Origin: an uncultured Pseudomonadales bacterium
GTDB lineage: Bacteria > Pseudomonadota > Gammaproteobacteria > Pseudomonadales > Pseudohongiellaceae
Assembly: GCA_943789485.1 (NCBI GenBank)
Contig: CALSUH010000005.1
Coordinates: 1-64,000 of the forward strand
DNA: 64,000 bases
Direction of reading: 5' to 3'
A program made the translations under genes and the position numbers. The notes under the pieces are model-generated. The model searched no databases, was not told where the DNA came from, and saw only the letters and a list, made by a program, of their open reading frames with translations. This document shows positions 44,955 to 54,282 of the stretch, piece by piece (the stretch's first letter is position 1; each line of letters begins with the position of its first letter).

Positions 44955-46169
44955 TTACGCGCTTGGACCAGCCACTACACCACTGTCATGTAGCTTGCCA
45001 ATCTCACCCCGGGAGAGGCCGAGCATGAGTTCAAGTATTTCATCGGTATGCTGACCGAGCATGGGTGCAGGTGTCACCGGAACGTCTCCTAAGCCCTCAA
45101 AGTTTAGTGGATTTGATGGCATTAGATACTCACCGATACCCGGCTGCACCACTTTTTCGAACAACGGATTGTCAATGCTGCAGTCACTATCGGTCTGAAC
45201 AAGTTGCTGTATCGTTTGATACGGTCCCCAGCATACGGATGCTTGATCGAGCGCTTGATGCACTGTGTGCGAATCTCGTTGACCGAACCAGGGCTGGAAG
45301 AGTTCCTTTAATTTTTCACGCGCCTTAAAACGATCACCCTCATTGCTAAAGTTGAGATCTAGGCTCGCTTCCAGCTCTGCAACCTGTACCTGGGTCTGCG
45401 TGACCCGCACTATGGCATTCCACTGATTCGGGCTGACTCCAACTACCATTACGCGCTCGCCATCCATGCACTTGAAGTCATGGCCGAAGCTACCGAACAC
45501 GTGGTTGCCGACAGGCTGACGGGACTCCTTGTTCACCTCTGCTTCGGCTAGATAACCTAGATGCCCCATAGTTGCCAGTGCAACGTCGGCTAGCGCAAGT
45601 CGTATAAACTGCCCTTGACCATGAATTCTTCTGTGCCGCTCGGCAGTAAGCAAACCTAGGGCAATGTGTTGACCCGCTATGACATCCCAGGCTGGAAAGG
45701 GATTATTACTCGGGCTCTCACCATTGCCGCTAAGAAACGGCAGCCCCACCTTGCTGTTAACCGTGTAGTCTAAGGCACTGCCGCCGTGGCGATCCCCGGT
45801 TAGATTGAGATAGATAAGATCCTGGCGCCGCGCGCGCAGCGCTGTGTCAGCAAGCCAACCCTTCGCAGGAAAGTTTGTAAGAAAGATGCCAGCGTCTTCA
45901 CCATCAGCGCAGATGAGCTGCGCGATAAGTTCCTTTCCTTCGGGTTTGCGGAAGTCGACAGCGAAGGAGCGCTTGCCTTTGTTCAAGCTGTGCCAATACA
46001 GACTCTTGCCTTTGTCAGTGACCGGCCAGCGGCGATAGTCGATGCCACCCCCGATCTGATCGAAGCGAATAACGTCCGCTCCCAGTTGTGCCAAAGTCAT
46101 TCCACCGGAGGGAGCGGCTATAAAAGCACTCCCTTCAACTACACGCATTCCACTTAGTAAGGCTTGCAA
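44955..46169 (-). CDS. CaiB/BaiF family CoA-transferase or racemase-like protein
   Basis: A 404-residue class III CoA-transferase. Family blocks include the N-terminal GMRVVEGSAFIAAPSGGMTL, LGADVIRFD, the RSFAVDFRKPEGKELIAQL stretch and the AWDVIAGQHIALGLL segment with the conserved Asp (Asp162). LGQHTDEILELML closes the protein. It probably moves CoA between carboxylic acids, or racemises acyl-CoA, in the cytoplasm. The gene lies 122 bases downstream of an acyl-CoA dehydrogenase gene on the same strand, so an acyl-CoA pathway is likely. It ends 11 bases from the convergent dehalogenase-like gene. Confidence 0.88.
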   Translation of the reverse strand: MQALLSGMRVVEGSAFIAAPSGGMTLAQLGADVIRFDQIGGGIDYRRWPVTDKGKSLYWHSLNKGKRSFAVDFRKPEGKELIAQLICADGEDAGIFLTNFPAKGWLADTALRARRQDLIYLNLTGDRHGGSALDYTVNSKVGLPFLSGNGESPSNNPFPAWDVIAGQHIALGLLTAERHRRIHGQGQFIRLALADVALATMGHLGYLAEAEVNKESRQPVGNHVFGSFGHDFKCMDGERVMVVGVSPNQWNAIVRVTQTQVQVAELEASLDLNFSNEGDRFKAREKLKELFQPWFGQRDSHTVHQALDQASVCWGPYQTIQQLVQTDSDCSIDNPLFEKVVQPGIGEYLMPSNPLNFEGLGDVPVTPAPMLGQHTDEILELMLGLSRGEIGKLHDSGVVAGPSA

Positions 46170-46291
46170 GTTTGCTCCACGATTTATTCGAGATGACTTT
46201 ATTCGGGACTATTATAATCTAGCTTGTTCGACTAAATACTATTTCCCTATTGATCTTGCGCATCGACTGGTCCTGATTTTGTCCAAGAGCC

Positions 46292-47953
46292 TCAGCTAGA
46301 TTCTTCGATTAACTCTCGAGCAACAACTTTAATCGCCAAAACTTCTTCCGCACCCTCGAATATAGAAAGTACGCGAGCGTCCACGAAAAGGCGACTTACC
46401 GCCGACTCCTCTGCATAGCCCATGCCCCCGTGAATCTGCAATGCTTCACGGCATAGCATCTCGGCAGCGCGACAACTAAACAATTTCACAAGGCTAGCCT
46501 CCATCTGACCGGCACCATCATCCATTAATTCTGCTACAGCATAACTAAATTGCCGCGCTGCTGTGAGTGTCGCCAACAGCCTAGCCAATTTAATCTGAGT
46601 GAGTTGGTAATCTGCGATAGCGCTACCGAATACTTTCCTGTCTTTTGCATAGGAGAGAGCGCGCTCGAATGCAGCCTGCATCAAACCCGTCGCACGAGCA
46701 GCTGTCTGGATTCTTCCGCCAGCGAAGCCTGCCATGGTGAAATAAAATCCCTTGCCTTCGCCCGCTTCCTCACCAACAAGATTCTCAGCTGGAACGAAAA
46801 AGTCTTCAAAAAATAAATCATAGGAATGCATGCCGCGATAGCCGATTGTTGCAATGGCCTTTCCAGTTAAACAACCGCCATCGGGCTGTACATGCTCAAA
46901 ATCATGCCCGCTGAACGACGGCTTTTCTACTAGAAACAAACTAAGTCCTTTATAGCCTAGTGAAGAGTCCTTCTCACTGCGCGCCAATACGACAAGCAAC
47001 TCTGATTTCCCCGCAAAGGTGCACCATGTCTTATTGCCGTTAAGCAGCCATCCGTTCTCGACTGGAGTTGCTTTAAGAGAAACCGCAGCGACATCAGAGC
47101 CGGTATTGGGCTCGGTGATAGAGATCGCACAGAGCATGTCCCCTGAAGCAAGCCGAGGAAGCCATTTCTGTTGTTGTTGCTCGGTTCCACCACTGAGCAG
47201 CGCTCGTGCGGCGATTTCCGGCCTAGTTATCAAGCTACCTGCGGCGCCAAGGGAGCCCCGGGATAGTTCTTCTGTCACAACGATCATGCTAAGACTGTCT
47301 GGACGATCGTCTGGCTGGAGCCCGCCGAATCGTTCCGGTATACAAGTACCGAAACAACCTAGTTCTGCTGCACCTTGAAGGATTACGTCGGGAATGTCTT
47401 CATCAAAACGGTGTATCTGTTCGGCAAGCGGCAGCACTACTTCATTGGCAAAACGGTAAAACGTTTCTCGCACAAGCTCCTTCTCTTCGCTCAATAATGA
47501 GGGCAGGCGCTGAATATCATTTCCAACTATCTCACTGCCTAGACTAGACAGAAATGCTGCACTCGCGTACGTGTCTAGTAGCTTGCTATAAACAGCCCCC
47601 ACGTGCATTTCCAATAACTTTTCTCTATCTAGGCCGACGTCAGTTGCCCGAGCGACTAAGCGATTTAGAACGCTCTGCAAGGTCTCTACGCAAAAGCTCA
47701 GCGCAAGTTGCTGTGTGAATTTTTGTGTGGTTAATTTCTGCGCGTAGTCACTAAATGCCGTTGCGGCCGACAGCTCCGCCATACAGAATGCCAATTCGTA
47801 GCTGGGAAGCTGCCAGTTATCTAATAGCTTTCCGTCAAAGTTTCCATCACTAGAGCATTTCTCCTTTATATGAGAACAAGCAATCAACACCTGCTGTTTC
47901 AACTCGGCTAGTTCAGTATTCGCTTCTTCAAGATGTTCGGAGTGTAATGTCAT
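46292..47953 (-). CDS. Acyl-CoA dehydrogenase with long N-terminal extension
   Basis: A 553-residue flavoprotein. The acyl-CoA dehydrogenase core spans about residues 165-553. It has CAISITEPNTGSDVAAV (FAD/substrate loop), GNKTWCTFAG, GGRIQTAARATGLMQAAFER, LQIHGGMGYAEESAV and, near the C-terminus, SIFEGAEEVLAI with the Glu that serves as catalytic base in short/medium-chain enzymes. The first 160 or so residues are helical and resemble no domain I recognise; standard family members of about 380 residues lack them. It probably removes two hydrogens from an acyl-CoA and passes electrons to ETF, together with the CoA-transferase downstream. Confidence 0.87.
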   Translation of the reverse strand: MTLHSEHLEEANTELAELKQQVLIACSHIKEKCSSDGNFDGKLLDNWQLPSYELAFCMAELSAATAFSDYAQKLTTQKFTQQLALSFCVETLQSVLNRLVARATDVGLDREKLLEMHVGAVYSKLLDTYASAAFLSSLGSEIVGNDIQRLPSLLSEEKELVRETFYRFANEVVLPLAEQIHRFDEDIPDVILQGAAELGCFGTCIPERFGGLQPDDRPDSLSMIVVTEELSRGSLGAAGSLITRPEIAARALLSGGTEQQQQKWLPRLASGDMLCAISITEPNTGSDVAAVSLKATPVENGWLLNGNKTWCTFAGKSELLVVLARSEKDSSLGYKGLSLFLVEKPSFSGHDFEHVQPDGGCLTGKAIATIGYRGMHSYDLFFEDFFVPAENLVGEEAGEGKGFYFTMAGFAGGRIQTAARATGLMQAAFERALSYAKDRKVFGSAIADYQLTQIKLARLLATLTAARQFSYAVAELMDDGAGQMEASLVKLFSCRAAEMLCREALQIHGGMGYAEESAVSRLFVDARVLSIFEGAEEVLAIKVVARELIEESS

Positions 47954-48116
47954 TACTGTGGCTCAGATTTTAACTTAGTAAACTAAATAACGAAGGATTA
48001 AGGATTTTATTCGATATCGCCTGCAATTGCGATCCATGCCGCCTAGCGGACAGCAAGGATAAAGCTCGGTAGAATTAGAGACCATAATCGAAAAACCACC
48101 AACATCTGCGCTTCGC

Positions 48117-48475
48117 TGCTTTGTAGCAATCGCCTCTGATTTTACTGCGGCTGCATGGCCTCTAATTGATGAACTGGAAAGATTAGCAACTAACCAGAAA
48201 TTCCGACTGCGGATAGTGCCTTCCAAGAACTTACACATCACATTGCATTTATGAATAGTGTCGATGCCGATCAAGTAGGGCTGCTGAATTCGATCCTACG
48301 AAATCAGAGCGCCAAACAAGCAAGGCAAGGCCTGAACTTACTAAGCTACTAGAAACTTACCGCAATACAGAATGTGGCGGCCTGACCGTCGACGCCTTTC
48401 ATCTTTTCCGTTCCGAGACTGTGCCTGAAAGGGGCTAGATATAGCTCTACCAGAAACTATCAGCTGTTAGCTGAG
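48117..48475 (+). pseudogene. Decayed thpR/LigT (RNA 2',3'-cyclic phosphodiesterase) gene
   Basis: The plus strand reads CFVAIASDFTAAAWPLIDEL and VPSKNLHITLH in one frame, then shifts by one base near 48250 and goes on as NSVDADQVGLLNSIL before a stop. Further on (48389-48437) it reads VDAFHLFRSETVPERG. Together these match the 2H phosphoesterase ThpR: (L/C)FVA(I)-start, the first H-x-T-L motif in P-x-x-NLH-x-TL-x-F, and the late V-x-x-F-x-LF-(R/S)-S. The middle with the second HxT motif is deleted, and stops follow. The flanks (47954-48116 and 48476-48661) show nothing recognisable. Confidence 0.7.
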
Positions 48476-48661
48476 CGTTGAAAGTTTTTACATTTGTCAT
48501 GCAGGGCCTATCTCTCTGGCAGCACCTGCTTCTGTCAGCCGACATAATTCTTGTTGATCATAAAAATGCCTAATTGGTAGCCAAAACCTACGACACAAAC
48601 GAACTATCCAAGCTTATCAATTCAATGATGATGCAAAATCCTAAGGCCGACTAGAGCCTTT

Positions 48662-49924
48662 CTACCTGCGCTGTATAATCGCCTTGTCAATCATCTCGCT
48701 GAATATTTCTCTGAAGCCTCCGCCGCTGGACGGCGAAACTTGAGCCATAATAACGATCACTGTAGATTCCTTCGGGTCTATGAAGAAGCGCGTAGCCGCA
48801 GAGCCATCCCACCAGATAGTTCCTTCGGAAACAGGAAAATTATATTCTGCTGGATTCATGACCAAATTAAAGCCGCCTAGGGTCCAGCCGGAACCTAGCC
48901 AGTAACCACTATCACCAATAGGCATGGCTTGATCAGGAACACCATTTTTATATATTAAGGCTGCGGTCTCTTCTTTGAGGATGATTTTCCCATTGAATTT
49001 TCCATTATCCAAAACCATCTGCGAAAAATTTAGAAAGTCTGGAACGCTGGATAACAGGCCTACACCACCTTCGATCAATGTCGGCTGCGATGTCCATGGC
49101 ACGGATTCTATTTTGTAGGGCTCCAATTGGCCATTAGTGGGCCGATAAAGTTCTGCCAACCGATCCGCGTCGTCTCCTTTTGCCCAGAACATTGTGCTGT
49201 CCATCTCTAGGGGGTCGAGAATATTTTCTTGCAAGTATTTTTCGAATGGTTGTCCCGACCAAACTTCTACTAACTTTCCTAATATGGTGGCATGTATCCC
49301 ATAGCGAAACTGCGTGCCTGGATCTTGAAACAAGGGAACGCGTGCTGCGTTGGATGTCATCTGATCCAATGTAATGTTTTTATCTCTTACATTGTTCTCC
49401 CGGTACAGTGCCGAGCTACGGCTACCTAGGCCCGATGTATGAGTAAGAAGATTGGCGACCGTGATATCACCGGTGCGCGCCTTAGTTTGTGTAATATCTG
49501 TGCTAGAAGAATCCAACAATACTCGCTGGCCCTCGAACTCCGGCAAGTACATCTTTATAGGGTCGTCTAATTGAAATTTACCCTCCTCATATAGCTTGAG
49601 AACGGCTGCGCTAGTAACTTCACGCGCCATCGAATAAATTCGAAACAACGCATCGTCTTGCATCGGTTTGCCAGTATCGAGATTAAGCTTACCGAGCGAT
49701 TCGAAATAGACTAACTTGCCATCTCTGGCGACTGCAGCAACGACACCTGCCAGCTCACCATCATCGATATGCTGCTGCAGACGTGACGTAGCTTCAAGTA
49801 ATGCAGAGGAAGACATGCCCACTGACTCCGCTGACACAAGCTCGGCTGCGTTGGTGAAGTGAATATAACAGGACAATAAGCTGGTAAGAAATAATCTCAT
49901 CCAAAGTTTATTAGTCATTCTCAT
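48662..49924 (-). CDS. Serine hydrolase of the beta-lactamase/penicillin-binding family, class-C type
   Basis: A 420-residue exported protein (signal peptide about 1-27) of the class C beta-lactamase/EstB-like family. It has LFRIYSMAREVTSAAVL around the nucleophile Ser98, then TVANLLTHTSGLG, and a Tyr motif at FRYGIHATILGKL (Tyr208). In this family the nucleophile motif is normally S-x-x-K, but here it is SMAR (98-101), so Arg replaces the catalytic Lys. Activity is therefore uncertain. The gene is a neighbour of the DUF885 gene on the same strand, 17 bases away, so they are probably cotranscribed. Confidence 0.85.
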   Translation of the reverse strand: MRMTNKLWMRLFLTSLLSCYIHFTNAAELVSAESVGMSSSALLEATSRLQQHIDDGELAGVVAAVARDGKLVYFESLGKLNLDTGKPMQDDALFRIYSMAREVTSAAVLKLYEEGKFQLDDPIKMYLPEFEGQRVLLDSSSTDITQTKARTGDITVANLLTHTSGLGSRSSALYRENNVRDKNITLDQMTSNAARVPLFQDPGTQFRYGIHATILGKLVEVWSGQPFEKYLQENILDPLEMDSTMFWAKGDDADRLAELYRPTNGQLEPYKIESVPWTSQPTLIEGGVGLLSSVPDFLNFSQMVLDNGKFNGKIILKEETAALIYKNGVPDQAMPIGDSGYWLGSGWTLGGFNLVMNPAEYNFPVSEGTIWWDGSAATRFFIDPKESTVIVIMAQVSPSSGGGFREIFSEMIDKAIIQRR

Positions 49925-49941
49925 CTCTCACTCTCTGATGT

Positions 49942-51840
49942 TTAGTTTAGGTTTGACTGAACTTCTTCGATCCAGCGATCTACTCTCGACTCAAGCAATG
50001 GCATCGGCAGCGCACCTGCGCCAAGCACTACATCGTGGAATGTTCGTATATCAAAATCATTTCCTAGTGCCGACTCAGCATTCCCGCGAAGCTCCTGAAA
50101 CTTCATCATGCCGATTTTATAGGCCGTTGCCTGCCCTGGCCCCGTTATGTAGCGCTGGATCTCAGAGCGTATCGCACCCTGAGCCTGTGCAGAATTGTCG
50201 ATAAAATATTGCACGGCACGCTCTTCACCCCACTGTTGAGCATGAATGCCCGTATCGACAACCAGACGAATTGCTCTCCAGAGCTCGCCGCTCAAACGCC
50301 CGAAATCCGAATAAGGGTCTTCAAACGCGCCCATCTCTTTGGCGAGCCATTCCGCATACAGCCCCCAACCCTCTGTGTAGGCAGTTGTGCGATACTGCGT
50401 GCGGAACTTAGGCACGCCGGTTAGCTCCTGTTGAATTGATATCTGCATATGATGCCCGGGGCTGCCCTCGTGATAGGCCACGTCTTCGAGCTGAAATATG
50501 GGTAGTGTAGTCATATCGGACATATGCGAATAGAACACCCCCGGCCTAGAACCGTCAGGTGTACCCGAGGCGTAGTGCTGGGCGGCACCGGCTTGCTCTC
50601 TAAACGATTCGACCCGTCGCACCTCCAATTGCGCCTTCGGCAGACGACCGAAAAATTCAGGCAGCTTCAGCGTGATCGCATCGAGATACTCATTGTTTAG
50701 ATCAAGATAATCCTGACGCCCCTCATCGCTATTAGGAAAGTAGAAACGGTCATCCTCTCGCATGAAAATGAAGAAATCTTGAAGAGACCCCTCAAAGTCT
50801 ACAGCGTTCTTTATCTCTTCCATCGCAAGATGTAACCGCTCGACTTCTGCCAGCCCAATCTCATGAATTTCGTCTGCGGTGAACGCAAGCGTAGTCATTT
50901 GTGCGAGGCGATAATTATAGTAATTTTCCCCATCAGGGAGTGCCCACGCGCCCTGTGATATTTCAGAAGCGAATGCTTTATCTTGTTCTAACCAGTCGAG
51001 TATTTCCTGATAAGAAGGCATGACTTCGCCCACCAAAATTTCTTGTGCCTGAGCTATGTAACTTTGAGCCTGATCGCTACTGATCAAATCAGTTTCAACG
51101 AGAGCCTCAATCTTGCCTTGAATATCTGTCCAAATCGGTGAGTTCGGCGAGCTATCATTCGGAGTAAAAGGAACGCCAGAGGTAACTCTATCAATTTCAG
51201 TCATCGCGAAATCATAGGCGAATGCCGGCTGCCGAATTCCAGCCCTTGAAGCAGAGCGCGCACGGTCGAGCAACTCGCCAAAGACTCGATCGAGCTCTCC
51301 CAATCGAGACAAGTAAGCTTCTATATCGGATACATCATCGACGCGATGATAGTTAATCAGGAAATTAGGTAGTGATGCATGTGGACCTCCGCGTCCAAAA
51401 ATGTAGCCGTGCTGCCTAAAGGGAACGCCAGCCTCGGCGCGATCTAAGGAATAACTCCACATGTCATAAGAAAGTTTGCCGTCCTTGTTTAGAAGACTGT
51501 AATCGAAGTCTGCTTGCATGGCAGCAACACTCTGCCTGCGCCAGCGGAGCTGTTCATCGGAACCGGCAATGCTGTAATCATTCAAACTGTCATAGTCTGA
51601 TTTATCACCTAGGCGCGTCTTGGTCTGCGGGCTGAAATCAAGCTGCTCGGCATATTGCTCATCGAACCAGCTATTCAGACGAACGGTCTCCGAGGCGACC
51701 GAATCAATCGCCTCGCTTTGAATTTTGGCAGCATTAGTTTCTGCAGCGGATTGCTGATTGGGTTCCTGTTCGCTACAAGCGGCAAGCATCAAAATCAGGG
51801 ACAATAGAAATAGGCGCATGGTTAACCTCATTGGGTTCAT
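49942..51840 (-). CDS. DUF885 family lipoprotein, metalloprotease-like
   Basis: A 632-residue envelope protein with a lipoprotein signal (LILMLAAC, Cys22 as the lipidation site). The DUF885 domain covers most of the length. A zinc-protease-like motif, YHEGSPGHHMQI, is the H-E-x-x-x-x-H-H block of this family, followed by RTTAYTEGWGLYAEWLAKEM. A fragment of a second, decayed copy lies at 28824-29216 and covers the last 125 residues. Members are thought to be peptidases, but few are characterised. It lies upstream of the serine-hydrolase gene. Confidence 0.87.
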   Translation of the reverse strand: MNPMRLTMRLFLLSLILMLAACSEQEPNQQSAAETNAAKIQSEAIDSVASETVRLNSWFDEQYAEQLDFSPQTKTRLGDKSDYDSLNDYSIAGSDEQLRWRRQSVAAMQADFDYSLLNKDGKLSYDMWSYSLDRAEAGVPFRQHGYIFGRGGPHASLPNFLINYHRVDDVSDIEAYLSRLGELDRVFGELLDRARSASRAGIRQPAFAYDFAMTEIDRVTSGVPFTPNDSSPNSPIWTDIQGKIEALVETDLISSDQAQSYIAQAQEILVGEVMPSYQEILDWLEQDKAFASEISQGAWALPDGENYYNYRLAQMTTLAFTADEIHEIGLAEVERLHLAMEEIKNAVDFEGSLQDFFIFMREDDRFYFPNSDEGRQDYLDLNNEYLDAITLKLPEFFGRLPKAQLEVRRVESFREQAGAAQHYASGTPDGSRPGVFYSHMSDMTTLPIFQLEDVAYHEGSPGHHMQISIQQELTGVPKFRTQYRTTAYTEGWGLYAEWLAKEMGAFEDPYSDFGRLSGELWRAIRLVVDTGIHAQQWGEERAVQYFIDNSAQAQGAIRSEIQRYITGPGQATAYKIGMMKFQELRGNAESALGNDFDIRTFHDVVLGAGALPMPLLESRVDRWIEEVQSNLN

Positions 51841-51924
51841 CGGTCTGTCAAGTGGTCGGCGTGTTTTGGCTAACTCTAGCCTCTGGCGTGAACGCCAATG
51901 CCGATCCTGAAGCTAATGCTTTTG

Positions 51925-52755
51925 TTATTGCTTGTCCAGCAACTGCTTCCAGGGATAGGTGCGGTCTGCTAGGGCTATAAAAAAGGGGTTCAATAACTCG
52001 GGCTTGGAATTGTATCTTAACGGTCGAAACTGCAGATCTACGATTTCCCCGCCAGCTGCACAGAGAATACCGTGGGCGGCCGCTGTATCCCATTCGCAGG
52101 TAGGGGCCATTCGCGGATAGATGTCTGCACTACCTTCAGCCAGAAGACACATCTTTAGTGAACTGCCCATGCTCAATAGTGTTGCTTTACCAAAATGATT
52201 TTCGATTTTTTCGACAAGCGCATCCAATTGCTCACCTAGGTGACGCCGACTGGCGACGATGCGCACACCGGAATTTTCCTGCATGGCCTGGCTGACGATT
52301 AATTGCACTTCGTTGTCCAGTTGATTGATATTTTGTTTCCAAGCGCCAATACCGATGCCACCGAAATAGCTAATGCCGGTGACCGGCACATGCACAACCC
52401 CCGCCACCGATTGACCGTTTTCGATCAGCGCAATATTTACCGTGAACTCACCATTGCGATTGATAAATTCCTTAGTGCCATCCAGAGGATCGATTAACCA
52501 GTAGCGTTGCCAAGATTTTCGTAAACTATAGTCGATCGCATTAGACTCTTCCGACAGCAGCGGAATATTAGGTGTAAGACTGCTTAACCGATCGACTATT
52601 AAAAGATGAGCGCGCCGGTCTGCATCGGTAAGCGGGGAATCATCCTGCTTCGTACTGACCTCGATTGCCTGCTCGGAATTGTAGACATCAAGAATTTCAC
52701 TACCGGCTGCGATAGCTATCTCATTCACGGCATTAAGTAATTGTAGATCGAGCAT
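51925..52755 (-). CDS. cysQ: 3'(2'),5'-bisphosphate nucleotidase CysQ
   Basis: A 276-residue protein of the inositol-monophosphatase superfamily. The metal site motifs are visible: LLSEES, then WLIDPLDGTKEFINR, and the later CEWDTAAAHGILCAAGG. CysQ removes the 3' phosphate from PAP, a by-product of sulfate assimilation, in the cytoplasm; this need grows if many sulfate esters are handled, as the operon at 32-42 kb hints. I place the start at ATG 52755 (MLDLQLLNAV), since the upstream residues of the longer frame do not match the family and overlap the divergent yrfG leader. Confidence 0.92.
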   Translation of the reverse strand: MLDLQLLNAVNEIAIAAGSEILDVYNSEQAIEVSTKQDDSPLTDADRRAHLLIVDRLSSLTPNIPLLSEESNAIDYSLRKSWQRYWLIDPLDGTKEFINRNGEFTVNIALIENGQSVAGVVHVPVTGISYFGGIGIGAWKQNINQLDNEVQLIVSQAMQENSGVRIVASRRHLGEQLDALVEKIENHFGKATLLSMGSSLKMCLLAEGSADIYPRMAPTCEWDTAAAHGILCAAGGEIVDLQFRPLRYNSKPELLNPFFIALADRTYPWKQLLDKQ

Positions 52756-52890
52756 CAATGAATACATCCTTAGGTGAGAATTAAATCTAGTGACTTGCTG
52801 CGGCGCCGCGCTGGTACTGTTTCGTGTTTCGGCTGTATCATGTTGCACGAGCCACCAGTTCTTGCCAAGGCTTATTTTCAGGAGATAGTA

Positions 52891-53568
52891 ATGCCGCCGT
52901 GGCTAGACATCGACACCATCATGTTCGACATGGACGGTACTTTATTGGACCTACACTTCGACAATTATTTTTGGCAGCAGTTAGTTCCAAAGTGCTATAG
53001 CGACAAGCATGGCGTGAGCCAGGCTGCCGCGCTCGAAATCATTAATTGCAAAACCGCCGAAGTCAGAGGCACCCTGGATTGGTATTGCCTCGATTACTGG
53101 AAGAAGGAATTAGAGCTGGATATAGCGGGACTGAAGACGACCGTTAAACACAAAATAAGGGTACGTCCGAATGTTGAAGGACTATTACAAAGATTAAAGA
53201 GTAGCGAGAAGCGAGTGTTGTTGATCACGAACGCACATCCTTCGAGCTTGCAGATAAAGATGGAGCACACCGGAATCTCGCATTATTTTGAACAGTGCAT
53301 AAGCTCACATACACTCAAGCTAGCAAAAGAGAATCGTGGCTTCTGGGAGTCCCTGCAAAGCTTGGAAAAATATGACCCCGCACGAACGGTATTATTTGAT
53401 GATTCATTACCCGTGCTCAGGCAAGCCCAGCGAGAGGGCATCAAGCATCTATTCGGAATCGAAAAACCAGACAGTAAAAAGCCTGCTGTGTTAATCGATG
53501 AGTTTCCGATGATTGATGACTTCTCGAAGATCATGCCATTCCAATCGAACGGCAACGCCCTGATGTAA
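52891..53568 (+). CDS. yrfG: GMP/IMP nucleotidase, HAD superfamily
   Basis: A 225-residue HAD hydrolase. The catalytic DxDGT loop is IMFDMDGTLLDL, motif II is LLITNAH, and motif IV is VLFDDSLPVLRQAQ. It is close in length to E. coli YrfG, and hslR follows as in E. coli (18-base gap). The start is ATG 52891, because CAGGAG lies 6 bases upstream; the frame continues back to 52774 but without family similarity. YrfG hydrolyses GMP and IMP. Confidence 0.92.
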   Translation: MPPWLDIDTIMFDMDGTLLDLHFDNYFWQQLVPKCYSDKHGVSQAAALEIINCKTAEVRGTLDWYCLDYWKKELELDIAGLKTTVKHKIRVRPNVEGLLQRLKSSEKRVLLITNAHPSSLQIKMEHTGISHYFEQCISSHTLKLAKENRGFWESLQSLEKYDPARTVLFDDSLPVLRQAQREGIKHLFGIEKPDSKKPAVLIDEFPMIDDFSKIMPFQSNGNALM

Positions 53569-53586
53569 TTTGGAATTGGTTCAACA

Positions 53587-53997
53587 ATGGCAAAGAGCAC
53601 AGTTACAGAGAAAAATAGCGAACTCCGCCGGCTGCGTCTGGACAAGTGGCTCTGGGCCGCGCGCTTTTATAAGACTCGTTCCGTGGCCAAGCACGCGATA
53701 GATGGCGGCAAGGTTTACTGCGAAGGTGGTCGCTGCAAGCCTGGCAAAGAAGTAGAAATTGGCATGGAGGTTCGCCTGCGTCAGGGCTTAGACGAGAAGA
53801 CCGTAACCATCAAGGCGCTATCGGGGCAACGCCGCGGCGCCCCTGAGGCGCAGCTACTGTATGAGGAAACCGAAGAAAGCGCCGAGGCACGCCTGAAAAT
53901 GGCAGCCCAGCGTAAAGCCCAGCCCAACCACGGGCCCTCAGCTGGGAAACCAAACAAGAAAGATCGACGCCTCATCCATCGCTTTAAACACATCTAG
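53587..53997 (+). CDS. hslR: Heat-shock ribosome-associated protein Hsp15
   Basis: A 136-residue protein with the Hsp15 S4 domain: RLDKWLWAARFYKTRSVAKH, then IDGGKVYCEGGRCKPGKEVE. It matches E. coli Hsp15 in length and in the lysine/arginine-rich C-terminal tail. Hsp15 binds 50S subunits that carry a stranded peptidyl-tRNA and helps to free them. It is in an operon with yrfG. Confidence 0.94.
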   Translation: MAKSTVTEKNSELRRLRLDKWLWAARFYKTRSVAKHAIDGGKVYCEGGRCKPGKEVEIGMEVRLRQGLDEKTVTIKALSGQRRGAPEAQLLYEETEESAEARLKMAAQRKAQPNHGPSAGKPNKKDRRLIHRFKHI

Positions 53998-54002
53998 GAC
54001 TC

Positions 54003-54037
54003 AACAATCCTATCGCATCTCTGCCTTTTGGATTGTT
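54003..54037 (+). terminator. Hairpin after hslR, weak terminator candidate
   Basis: An 8-base pair, AACAATCC (54003-54010) with GGATTGTT (54030-54037), forms a stem with a 19-base loop five bases after the hslR stop. No U tract follows, so termination would need Rho or another factor. The rest of the gap to gshA (to 54249) shows nothing recognisable. Confidence 0.35.
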
Positions 54038-54282
54038 CAGAACTTCCTTCACTTAGAGAATTACCCACCTCAGCCATTCGCGGGAGCCAGTAGTCAATGT
54101 TGCAGCTTTCCACACCGCGAGTTCCACCGGAAAGTCCCGTTAGCACTGACTAATGATATTTGTCATAATGCCGCTCACCTGAAACGAGTCATCACCCAAG
54201 TTGGGGCTAACGCAATATAAAGCCACTGTGCCGCATAGCAACAGCACAAATGCAGGTAATCAAAGACCTTCCAGGAGATACC

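Noticed and set aside
47975..48274. 99-residue minus-strand frame
   Set aside because: It is antisense to the thpR relic and shows no family features.
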